A stretch of 64,000 nt of DNA. Origin: Planococcus citri. Taxonomy: Eukaryota; Arthropoda; Insecta; Hemiptera; Pseudococcidae. The position numbers and the translations under genes were made by a program. Location: positions 75,231,469-75,295,468 of the forward strand of contig NC_088677.1 in NCBI RefSeq assembly GCF_950023065.1, in the 5' to 3' direction. Below the pieces are notes generated by a model. That model was not told the origin of the DNA and did no database searches. It saw nothing but the letters and a program-made list of their open reading frames with translations. Each line of letters begins with the position of its first letter. The first letter of the stretch is position 1. Shown in pieces: positions 22,473 to 33,429 of the stretch.

Positions 22473-24957
22473 ATATTTTCAAGTGTCATTTATAAATACA
22501 CGTGTACCGGTAAGTATCCTTCGCTCAGACCTCTTCGCGAAGAGAGTAGGTACCTGTGAAAATTGTTGAAAGGCGAAGGAGCATATTCAAGTTGGTGCAA
22601 GTTGCCTCTTCTGATTCTCAACTAACAGGGTTTCACAGTCAGTAGATTGATATCTATAATACCTATTCATTTTTTGAAAAGACGCAGGTAGGTATCAATG
22701 AATAAACAATCAATTGAGTATTTATTATTCATAAATAGAAAAAGGTTACATTTTTGATAAGCTTAATATAAACATAACAATATGAAGAATACACAGGTGA
22801 AATTTAAATTATTTAATTAAAGTATGTTTCATTTCAACACTTCTTATTATTAATATCACTTGATTTACACAAATTTTTCGGTATTGTCAATGCACGACAG
22901 CACGAGCCATATTGTATTGCTATTCAGGTATAATTTCTTCAATTTTGAAAAATAATAGGTAACAATAATGTGAATTGCTTCTTCAAAGTTCAAAATAATA
23001 TGAATTTATGAGTAGGTAAGTATGTACGTATAGGTAAAGGTATGCATAATGGTAATAAAAATGCCGAATTGAAAAAATTAAAATAATGATGTTGGTAAAA
23101 AATAATTTAAAAACAAAATTATTTTATAAATAAGGGAATTTATTCAACAATAAAACAAAGAAAACAATTGGAAAATGAAGCTAACATGAGAATTAATTAT
23201 TTGATAGGTAAATTTACAAGAATTAAAATATATCGTAAGTACTTACTTTGTTAGAATGTTTTGAAATCACCAGTGAGCAAATACAGCGAATAAAGTGAGG
23301 AGGGGGAAAAATAATATAAAAACCAGTTGAATGACTTATTTCGCCTGATTTATTAATTAAACTAACTAATTGTAGAGTTTTTGTTAAAAATATAGATATT
23401 TATGTAACCACAAATACAGGCAGATGCATAAAGATCCAATATCTGTGAACAAAAAAAAAAAAAAAAAAAAAAAAAGGAATAGGTAAGTATGTAGTTACTC
23501 AATTAAGTGAAAAACATTTCAATAAAAATTATTATGACAAGGAAAAAACAGGTTTTTTTTGGTTTTGTGAAAAAAAACTAGACTTTGTGACAAATTTGAC
23601 AATTTTTTTTAAATTTTACAAAAAAGTAGGATTTTTTGAAAATTTGGACCAGAAAAGTAAGATTTATTGGTATTAATAAAACTTGATTTTCGCTTGCAAT
23701 TTTTACAAATAAAAATTTTTAATGACAAAAAAGCAAGGCTTTCTGGACATATTGACTGAAAAGAAAGCCGAAGTTTCAGTAATTTTGACAAAAAATGATT
23801 TTCTAGCAATTTTGTTAGAAAGATTGTTTTTTTTGGAGGGAGGGGCGTTAATTTTTGTAATAATAGGTCCTTTACAGTTGATAAAAAAAAGTATCTAAGT
23901 TTTTTTTGCAATTTTGGCAAAAGGTAAGTTTTATTTGGTAATTTTGATTTCTTTTAAACTGATTTTTTACGTAATTTTGAAAAAGGAACTGATTTTTTGC
24001 AGGAAAAATAAAGATTTTCTGAAAAAGAATTTTATTAGAAAGGTTTTTTTTGACGTTTGGTTAAAAGCGTGACTTTCCAGAAATTTTTATGAGAAAACAG
24101 CCCTGTTTGGCCAATTTTGACAAAATTCCTACAATATTTACAAAAAAGTGGGTTTTGTTCCATTTTTGGAGAAACCAATAAGATTTTTTAATAATTTTTA
24201 TAAAAAACTGGTTTTATTTGGCAATTATGACGAAACAGGTGAGTAGATTTTTGCAACAAAAATGCAAGATTTTGGAAAATTCGCAATTTTAGTCAGAAAA
24301 TACATGTTTTTTTTGCAATCTTGATAAAAGAAAAAAAAATTGGGACAATTTTCACACCCGGACAAAATTGGTCAAAAAAATTTTCTCTGCAATTCTGCCA
24401 AAAAAAAAAATTGAAAATTTTCTTTGAAAAGCAAGTACCTATTGAGCATTTTTCTCAATTTTGACAAAAAAAAAGTAAACTTTTGTGGCAAGAATTTCTC
24501 AAAATGGCAAAAACAAGACTTTTGGAAATTTTAAGCAAAGGACACAGTTTTCTTTCAATTTTGACAATTTTTTTTCTTTTTAGAAAAGTGGAACATTCAG
24601 CGATTTTGGAAAAGAAGTGAGATTTTTTGGTTATTCTGATATAAAACATTTTTTGGGCCGGAGGAGTGGGGGGGTTGATTTTTGAGAAAAAGAAAAACTG
24701 ATTTTTCTACGACAATAAAAAGCAAGACATTCTAAAAATTTGACCAAAAATATGGTTTAAACTCTTTTTTTTTGAGCATTTTGCTGAAATTTCGTGATTT
24801 TTTTTAGTTTTTAAAAATGTTTAATACAATTTTGATTTTTTTTTTTTAGTTGAAAAAATTAAAAGCATTCAATTATTAAAAAGGGTCCATTCCACGATGT
24901 GGGTCCAATAATTTATGCACGTTTCAAAGTGAATTACGAGGAATAAAATCAACTTAC
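22473..24957. repeat. Duox-CUB gene gap with A-run and short repeats
   Basis: AT-rich, with an A-run at about 23451-23474 and the degenerate TTTTGACAAAAAG family from 23560 to 24850. The missing 3' exon of the CUB gene may lie here, but nothing convincing is visible. Confidence 0.5.
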
Positions 24958-27900
24958 TTGGTATTATATGATAACAAGCATTTGGTACGGTCTCATTGGT
25001 AAATAAGAAAGTGGCGCTGAATCCTACAAATTCGTAATTGGATAATTCTACGTCCGAGAAATTTGTCTGATGGTAAAATATAATAAAAGCCGTTCTATTG
25101 GTAATAGTAACGTTGAAAATTTCAGTATGATTTCCGCAAAACTCTTGCTTATTCTCGTCCGTAAAACCATCGCTGGCGGTTAAAATTTGCAATTTGTCTT
25201 TTTTATCTACTTCTTCATTACAGCTGTAATAACGAAATTAAAACTAATCATAATAGATTGTACTAGAGAGCTTCCTACTATCCTAGATCTACCGAGCAGT
25301 AAAGTTAGGTAGGTATTCAAAAAATTATATTTTCTTACTCCGTTGATCCTATGAGATTAAAATGTGTAAAATTGAAGAAAATATTGCTTTCAACTCCTTT
25401 GAAAGTAAAATAACACAATATGGGTGTTGGATACGTTCCGGGAAAATTTGGACTATTGAATGTTCCATTCGGGTAATCTTCGCTATCGTATGTAAAATCA
25501 CAACCATAATTGGACTGATCGTTTGGTGAACTTTGGTAATCGATTCCATAATCTACGAAGTCGGGTAGGTATTTTACCATAAATAAGTCGATGGAATTCA
25601 AAATAGGTAGGTATACATATGAATGTAAGTAAGCGAATAAAAATAAGTCAGTATTTAGTTTGATTACTTTTAACAAATCTAAACGAAGCGTTAAAACCAA
25701 TTTCCTGATTTTGTTCTCTCATCAAGTTATTGGCAGGAATTACGACTGGTTCGTAACGTAAGGAAAACTGCTCTTCTTCGGACATTATCGGTAATGGTTT
25801 GCGAGTCCCGCAAAATCTCTCCCAGTCTATACTTCTATCCGTTTTTTTGTAACTGATGGACGAAATTGAATTGTCTATTCCACATCTGCAGCAAAACCAT
25901 AGAAATAATACCTATCTAATCATTGATAATAATAATAAAAATAAATTTAAAAAACACGTTTCCTCTTCCTACACCGGAATGCCACGTTTTAATCTTTCAA
26001 ATTACACCTACATAATATGATTAAATCACCAACAAATGAATGTAATAATTTTTGACTGAGAAGTGAATTCACCTAATGACAGATGAACAGGCAATAGAAA
26101 TCATCGATTTGAAATGTTTTGTTTACAATTTGAAATATGTGCGCGTGTATCTCATAAAATTAAATGACTTACTTGAAAGAAGACACAAGTCTTCGGATAG
26201 AAAACACAGCATAACACGAGTAAGTAGGACTAAATAGCTGCCTACGCTAGATAGGGTGGCCCTTATTTAAACATGATGGAGATTTTCTTTCGAATTTTAT
26301 CGCTTCCAATAGCTAAATTGCTTTATATGTATTATTGGTTCTCAAGAAAAAGGACGCCCTGAAAATTTCAGCTCAAAATATTGATTTCAACCCGCATTTA
26401 AAAAAAAAACACCTTTCATAATAATCGCAAAATATACGATGAATTTTGGCCCCCGGAAGAATTATTGGGAAGGGAGGAGAGAGGAGGGAGCTGAGAACCC
26501 CCCCCTTCCCTATTGAGCGTAAAAAGGGGGGAAATTCGATTTTGAGTGAATCTTGGTCTCGTTGACTTTTTTGATCATAAAACTGGAACATTCGTCTGAA
26601 TAAGTGAACTTTGTAGAAATATTTTGGCCCTTTGAGGCGACCATTAATGTGGGGGGGGGGAGGCGGAGGATAAAAATTCATGCACCCATAAATTTTTTTA
26701 AATTATGAAAGTTTGCCGAATTTGAGGATTATTTTAATTTCAAAATTGGGTATAAGGATTTTTAGGACTTTTCAAAAAGTGTATGTAATCTGACCTATCA
26801 AAATGAATTAAAATTTTACGAGAAAATCAAACATTTCCACGAAAATGTTTTTTGAGCATTTTTGAAGAACTTTAGTCCCAAAATTGGAAAAAGGATTTTA
26901 GGAATTTTTCAAGAAGTGTAATGTGATCTATCGAATTATGTTTTTGAAACGAGTCATTTTTGAGCCTGAGCCAGAAAAAATCGAATTCTTAATGACGTTT
27001 TTTGACCGAAAATTTTTGCCGCGAACCGAGTCGAAATTTGAGTTAGGAGGATTTTTTGAGACGACGAACTAAGATTTTCACCATAGTGAACATTCGCTTC
27101 TCTCAGAATTGGATCAGTCAAGAAAAAATGGAGACTTGAAAGACTACCTAGAGAAATGACCTCGAATGGTCTGACAGGACACCAAAAGGCCTTCAATAGC
27201 CAGACAGTCAGGTCACCAGGTCAATGACCTTAGAAGGCCAGACAGATCGTTAGACAGCCTTCAAGTTCGAGACAGGCAGGTCAGTGACCTTCGGAGGTCA
27301 GAAAGTACTTCAGGCGATCTTCTAGTTCCAGACAGACAGGTCAATGACCTTAGGAGGTCGGACCAGAAGCCAAACAGCATTTATTGTAAGTTCCAGAGGG
27401 ACAGGTCAGTGACCTTCGGAGGCCAGAAAGGACTTCAGACGGCCTTCAAGTTCCAGATAGTCAGGTCAATGACCTTATAGGAGTCTGGAAAGGACGTAAG
27501 ACGGTCTTCAAAAGTCAGACAATCAGGTCAATAACCTTACGAAACAAGACAGGATGCCTGCAGATGACCTTCAAATCCCAAATTCAGCTTTTTTAAGCCC
27601 TACCCTCGTATTGAGCAACTGCAAAAATCTAAAATAAGTCTTTTCTGACATTTTAGACCCATATCTACCAAACGAAAACTGAATTTGTTGGGCTGCAAAA
27701 ATACAAACCAACTGGACACTTTTTGCCTGTTGGACTATATAGATAGATATAGACTAGTCGGTGGTTATAAAAAATTGAGAAATTCATAGGTAGGTACATA
27801 CCTACCTAATATTACAAAAAATACTAAGTTTAGCTAAAAATAAGTAGGTACCTTTCGTTCGGGGACGGGCCTTTTGAAAACAAATTGAATTTATCGAATG

Positions 27901-28032
27901 TGATTTGTACTTTTTCATCTTGATGTCCTCGAAAATAAAACATTTCGACATCGGATGAATTGTAAGAATATGGAAACCATTTTGAATAAAATGATCCGCT
28001 GGGCATCTTACTACTATCGAAAATCTTGGTAA
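24958..28032 (-). CDS. Two-CUB-domain protein, suppressor-of-lurcher-1-like, partial
   Basis: Four exons on the minus strand join in phase: 28032-27852, 25885-25668, 25552-25339 and 25223-24958. The product reads as two CUB modules. The first contains KMPSGSFYSKWFPYSY and VQITFDKFNLF; the second YPNGTFNSPNFPGTYPTP, then CYFTFKG and GFSATF. The spacing Cys, SPNFP, Cys, then Cys-rich second half is typical of CUB domains, which mediate extracellular binding. The pairing and wording resemble the insect suppressor of lurcher 1 group (accessory subunits of glutamate receptors), but I am sure only of the CUB class. The 27852-28032 exon opens in mid-codon, so a signal-peptide exon lies upstream, and a strong donor at 24957 implies more exons downstream; I found neither. 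If that donor is not used, the frame stops at 24869. Confidence 0.72.
26370..27000. repeat. GAGCATTTTTGA-type repeat units in a CUB-gene intron
   Basis: Two or three units with TTTTTTGAGCATTTTTGAAG and TGTGATCTATCGAA blocks match the about 137-bp family at 41720-42510. Lies inside the intron 25886-27851. A C-run and G-run pair (26497, 26651) flanks part of it. Confidence 0.5.
27170..27560. repeat. Tandem repeat with AGGTCAATGACCT core
   Basis: About six units of roughly 60-67 bp, each with CAGGTCA(A/G)TGACCTT and CAGAC(A/G)G. GGTCAATGACC is itself an inverted repeat. A reversed relative lies at 48790-49060. It sits in the intron between CUB exons 1 and 2. Confidence 0.75.
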
Positions 28033-28850
28033 CTGCGAACATAATTTTCATACAATATTTTTAAAAATACATAATTACATATGCATATAAGACGATAATG
28101 AAATTTTAGACACAATATATGTAATGTACACAAATATTGCATTCGAGATAAACGTTTTCACTTTTTTCGATAAAATTCTCCGCCAATAATCTTATAGTAA
28201 ATAATTTATAATAATATGAACTTAATCAGCATTTCCTGCTTAGATAAATCAGAATTACCTACTTTAATATTCGGGTGTAATTATTTCAAAAATAAATAGG
28301 TACCTACCTTGACCTACACAGCTTCTTTGCAAACCAAAAAAAATTTAGGAGCTTTTCATTTGCTCTCTACTCTATTTATTTCAATTTCGCAAACGAAACT
28401 ATGTCAATTTCAGCTTTGAAATCCAAGATTTATTTTTAACGAGCTCGTTTCGTGGGAAAACTCAACTCATAATTTTCGGAATGAGTCCGAAAAAATTAAA
28501 CATTTTTCAAATTTATTTTGTGTTTGAAAAACACGTAAATTTTGTCATTGAAGGTTGCACGATGAAATATCGAAAAATGTGCTAGTGATCTTCTATATTT
28601 GCAGTATTAAAAATCATACTTTGGGATCAGCTTTTCTGAAACGCGACCAATTGTCAAATTAATTTTTCACCATTTTTCCAAACATTCCAAAAAGTCTACC
28701 TGTTTTTTTAACAAATGGTTTAGAATTCTAGCTTTTTTTCTTCAAAGTGTACTCGTAGCCGAGTGGTTGTGGAATGTAAGTAGGAATAGGAATTTCAGGA
28801 ACCCAGGTTCGAAATTTCGAATTCCCATGAGGAAAGTAGGTAGGTACCTA

Positions 28851-29069
28851 CAGGGTGCCCAGAAATATCGTGAACCCTCAAGAAAGTTTTTTATTAAAAA
28901 TATAGGTTGGTAATGCGAAATAAATGCATATGATTGGTGGAATGTTATCACCTCAGTCTCACAACTCTCACAACCAATCATGCGCTATCATTATTATCAT
29001 TCACTGTGATCAACCGAAACATTTAGCAGAAAACTTTTTTAGGGGTTCACGATATTTCTGGGCACCCTG
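28851..29069. mobile_element. Mariner-like MITE, 219 bp
   Basis: Inverted ends CAGGGTGCCCAGAAATATCG and complement, flanked by TA at 28849-28850 and 29070-29071. The site is intact and uninterrupted in copy A (GTAGGTAGGTGGCGG), confirming insertion into copy B. Confidence 0.85.
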
Positions 29070-29175
29070 TAGGTGACGGATTTTTCGTTGGAAATGTTGG
29101 ATAGGTAAATGCTTCGAAATTGGTACATGATGATGGTGCAAAAAAAAACACGTTGAAATTGACTTATGGAATATT

Positions 29176-29704
29176 CGTCACCCTAATACGTAAAGTATCT
29201 AACTCCATTTTTTCTCAAAAATGAGTTATGAACACCATCTGAATGGTGAACACTTCATACGGAACTTCCGACCTTAAAAACTACTTTAGGCGAATTCATT
29301 GGTGTACAATTCGCGTTCGAAGTCAGGAAAATTATCTAACTCCACTAAAGGATAACGCAGTGTTTATTAAGCTACGTGAAATGGTTTCATTTTTACGTTA
29401 CATGAAAATGAGTTATGAACACCATTTGAAAGGTGAACACTTCATATGGAACTTCCGATGTTGAAAATTACTTCAGGTGAATTCATTGGTGTACCATCCA
29501 CGTTTGAATTCGAGAAAACTATCTAACTCCACTCAAAGTGGCTTAAAAGGTGTCAAGTGAAAAAAATTTTTACCAGAATTTTTTTTTTACTATAATAAAT
29601 AACCTTAACTATGTAACACCCATCAACAGTTGATAATACTGTTTTTCGCATTTCCTGAACAATTTACAAAAATGGAGTTAGATATTTTACGTATTAGGGT
29701 GACG
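29176..29704. mobile_element. MITE with CGTCACCCTAATACG ends, 529 bp
   Basis: Inverted ends CGTCACCCTAATACG and CGTATTAGGGTGACG, extended by TATCTAACTCCATTT. An internal direct repeat of about 187 bp starts ATGAGTTATGAACACCAT at 29221 and 29408. Target duplication is short and unclear (TAT possible). Superfamily unknown to me. Confidence 0.75.
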
Positions 29705-29980
29705 ATATGATACCTACCTAATATCATTTTCTAAATGAATTTTCATTTCATTTATTCAAATTTAAATAGCCATAAGTAAGTAATAACTTAAGTATAGTAA
29801 AAATTACCTACCTTGAAATGAGTAATTTTTACTTTTTATGATATAAAAATTACTTTAAAATGAGTGATTTTTACACAATTAGTTTATGTAATTTTTATTA
29901 TCATGCTTCAATGATTTTTACTATTGGTACCTATAGCAAAATTTATAAAAATTAATTTTTACTGTAAGATTCAAAAAGTA

Positions 29981-30150
29981 GGTATTGGTCCGGCATATGA
30001 CAATGGAAGTAATTGCACCCCCCCCCCCCCCCGGCCGATCCTCCGGGACAACTTTTTTCTTAAAGGGTACATCCTAAGGAACATTTTAAAGCAAACTTGC
30101 CAAAAAAAAAGTTGACCTTACTTACAAAATGGCGGCCATTTACAATAATA
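29981..30150. repeat. Detached end fragment of the foldback repeat
   Basis: About 170 bp matching the reverse complement of the foldback's right outer end (GTCCGGCATATGACAATGG to AAAATGGCGGCCATT). It abuts the complete element and carries the outer segment that the full element's left arm lacks, so the left end looks rearranged or is a partial second insertion. Confidence 0.65.
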
Positions 30151-31876
30151 TAGTCCGGTATATGACAATAGGAGTAATTGCACCCCCCCCCCCGCCGATC
30201 CTCCAAGACAACAACTTTACAAAGGTAGGTCGAAAGATCATGCAAAAATTTATCACCTGTCAAAATTTCAAGTGCTAAAGTGGGTTTTTCGATTTTTGGT
30301 GAATTTTTGAAAATCGAATTTAGGCCAAAAATGAGGGGAAAAACTCAAAATTTTACCAAATTGACCAAGAAAGCGGAAATTTGGGATAGGTATACCCTAT
30401 TTTCGACATGCCGAATCGATTGGAAACGGTTTCAACCCGTTTTGAGCAGTTCTGGAGCCTCCAGCAGATTTTTGAAACTCGAAATTCCCACAAAATTCCA
30501 TCAAATTGGAGTTGTAAAGCTAAAATTTATTCTAAAAACTAATTTCAATACGCTACGAAGTACTGCAGGTGAATTTCAAGTCGTTTTAGATCCTCCAGCG
30601 ACTTTTTGAAAATTCCTGAAGCCTCCAGCAGATTTTTGAAACTTTAAATTTTCACAATATTTCATCAAATCGAGATGGAAATCTGAAATTTACTCTTCAC
30701 TCCAATTTTAACACCCTCTGAAGACGACTTCAGGTGGGCACAAGTAATTTTAGGGCCTCCAGCAACTTTTTTGAAAATTACTGGAGCCTCCAGTAGATTT
30801 TTGAAACTTGAAATTTCCCTAACATTAATTTATCAAATGGAGTTGGCAAGCTGAAATTTACTTCGCAGACTGCATGGTGGTTTCAAATGGTTTTGAAGCT
30901 TCCAGCTACTTCTAGGAAATTTCAATTTTTCAACAAAACGTCATACAACCTTTCAAAAAGTTGCTGGAGGCTCCAAAACGACTTAAAATTCACCAGCAGT
31001 CGACATCGTTTTCAGAATGAATTTCGACTTTCCATCTTAATTTGATGATATTTTGGGGAAATTTCAAGCTTCAAAAATCTACTGGAGGCTCCAGTAATTT
31101 TCAAAAAAAGTCGCTGGAGGCCCTAAAATTACTTGTGCCCACCTGTAGTCGTCTTCAGAGGGTGTTAAAATTGGAGTGAAGAGTAAATTTCAGATTTCCA
31201 TCTCGATTTGATGAAATATTGTGAAAATTTAAAGTTTCAAAAATCTGCTTGGAGGCTTCAGGAATTTTCAAAGAGTCGCTGGAGGATCTAAAACGACTTG
31301 AAATTCACCTGCAGTACTTCGTAGCGTATTGAAATTAGTTTTTAGAATACATTTTAGCTTTACAACTCCAATTTGATGGAATTTTGTGGGAATTTCGAGT
31401 TTCAAAAATCTGCTGGAGGCTCCAGAACTGCTCAAAACGGGTTGAAACTGTTTCCAATCGATTCGGCATGTCGAAAATAGGGTATATCCCAAATTTCCGC
31501 TTTCTTGGTCAATTTGGTAAAATTTTGATTTTTTCCCCTCATTTTTGGCCTAAATTCGATTTTCAAGAATTCACCAAAAATCAAAAAACGCACTTTAGCA
31601 CTTGAAATTTTGACAGGTGATAAATTTTTGCATGATCTTTCGATCTACCTTTGTAAAGTTTGAAAAAGTTCGTGCAAGTCCTATGTTAAAACGCAAAATC
31701 TGCGATTTCGGCTGACCTGTCAATCAAAATGGCCGCCATTTTGTAAGTAAGGCCAACTTTTTTTTTTTGGCAAGTTTGCTTTAAAATGTTCCTTAGGATG
31801 TCCCCTTTAAGAAAAAAGTTGTCTTGGAGGATCGGCGGTGGGGGTGCAATTACTCCTATTGTCATATACCGGACTA
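30151..31876. repeat. Foldback (long palindrome) element, 1726 bp
   Basis: Starts TAGTCCGGTATATGAC and ends with the complement. The arms (about 30230-30900 and 30970-31640) are near-perfect reverse complements about a centre near 30940. Each arm has about three units spaced 164-165 bp (CCTCCAGCAGA at 30458, 30622, CCTCCAGTAGA at 30787) with CTGGAG-N-CTCCAG cores. The right arm has an extra outer segment with GGCCGCCATTTTG. No coding capacity. Relatives: 5210-6308, 55365-56090, 63070-63260. Confidence 0.85.
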
Positions 31877-32640
31877 TATTATTGTACCTAACTGAACATG
31901 TTGGAAATAGGTAGGTACTAAATTTCGAAACAAATTTTATCATATGTATTTTTGAATGGGATTCAGTTATTGTGCTAAAATAGTTGAAATTGTAAGAATT
32001 ACCCATATTTTTGTCGTGTATAATTTAGAGGCAATGCGAATTCTGAACTTTGTAGGTACCTATTTTAATTGAGCACCATACGTATTAGACAGTTTTTTGA
32101 GCACTCATTCTCAGATTTCCAATTTTTTAAAAATCCTCAATTATGATGAATCGCATTTGCCAAAATAAAATTTAACTGAGCTGCGATTACATAAAGCATT
32201 AAAATAATTGTAAAATTGACCGTATCATTTTTGTGATAAGAAGCTTTGTATTAAAATCAGTTTGCGCTATTCAAGTATTCTAAGTACAATATTATTCGTT
32301 TATGATACAAATTATCAACAACATTCCTAAAATAACATCATGGTGCATAAAAATTATTCAACGGAAGCTAGTTGTTTTTCTCATTTCGTTTGAAAGCTGA
32401 AAGTCCTTTCGATAAAAAATATGGATAACATATAGATAGCTCTGAATCAGTGAGTACCGAGATTTTAATAATTTAGAATCAATGGCAAATTCTGTAATAT
32501 TGATTTGAAATTTTGTAACTTTTAAAACAATGCAAACTTCGAAAAACAACTAGAAATTTCTTAATTTAGAGGCAATGCAAGCTTAGAAATTATTCTGAAA
32601 TTTTGTAATTTGGAAGATAAGAAAACACTGAAAAACAATT

Positions 32641-33423
32641 GAGGAGCTGGATATCAAAACGCCGTAAGTCCATTTTTATGAAAATTGAGATAAGAGTGTT
32701 TTCCTATGTAAAATTCAACGGGGAATCGATTGCAGCCATCGTCGTAAATCCATCTGCCATGCTTCACCTCGAAAATCCCACTCAAAGTTGAGATTTACTT
32801 CAAAACGCAGTAAAAACCAGCAATTTTACTTCAAAACGCAGTAACTACACTATTTTTCGCGTTTTTTGTGTTTTAAGGTTGGTAAACATTGATTTCAGAA
32901 GGTGGTTACTGTTGGTAATGAAACTACAGACTTTTAAAAAATTTCCAACATATTGTTCAATCATAATAACACTTGGCCTGAACATAAAAAACAAAATCTT
33001 GTGTCATGACTCAGTCACTATGGGAAACGGCGCTTCAATTTTGAATATTTTTTTTACTATTTAATAGATAATAATCATTAAAATGGTTCTCTACCCATGT
33101 GTTTTTATTTCAGTAAGAGAGTGCCGGTGTATTTACTGCGTTTTGATATAAAATGTGCGTGATTTTTGTAGCAAGTTTCAGATCAAAACGCAGTAACTGT
33201 CTTTTTTCAGATCAAAACGCAGTAACTTTTTTTCTCCCCCTTCCCACGTTCCCCCCGGTTCTCAAAAATTTGGGCACTTTCCTGTTTTGAGGTCATGGTG
33301 ACTTCCCCTTTCCTCTGATACCACATTTGATCCCTTTCAACTCCCCCCGACCCCCCCACAGTTTTTCCTCATTTCTGAAAATTTTGCAAAATGGACTTAC
33401 GGCGTTTTGATATCCAGCTCCTC
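32641..33423. mobile_element. AATT-target MITE with CAAAACGCAGTAA motifs, 783 bp
   Basis: Inverted ends GAGGAGCTGGATATCAAAAC and complement, flanked by AATT (32637-32640, 33424-33427). CAAAACGCAGTAA recurs inside at about 32811, 32832, 33185 and 33214 and, in variant form, in both termini. The matching place in copy A (CAATTATTATT) shows the empty site. Confidence 0.87.
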
Positions 33424-33429
33424 AATTAT

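Larger units (their letters stand above)
28742..32640 (+). repeat. Composite dispersed repeat, copy B, broken by nested insertions
   Basis: Blocks matching copy A in the same order: tRNA-like head (A box near 28757, damaged B box near 28806), GTAAAAATTACT runs (29810-29930), TTTTGAATGGGATTCAGTTA (about 31945), and GAAATTTCTTAATTTAGAGG (about 32550). Between them sit insertions 28851-29069, 29176-29704 and 29981-31876; 32641-33423 lies at the right end. The 5' part of copy A before the tRNA-like head is absent. Confidence 0.7.

Noticed and set aside
27170..27560. CRISPR-like regular repeats
   Set aside because: Units have no constant repeat alternating with unique spacers, and the genome is eukaryotic; it is an ordinary tandem repeat.
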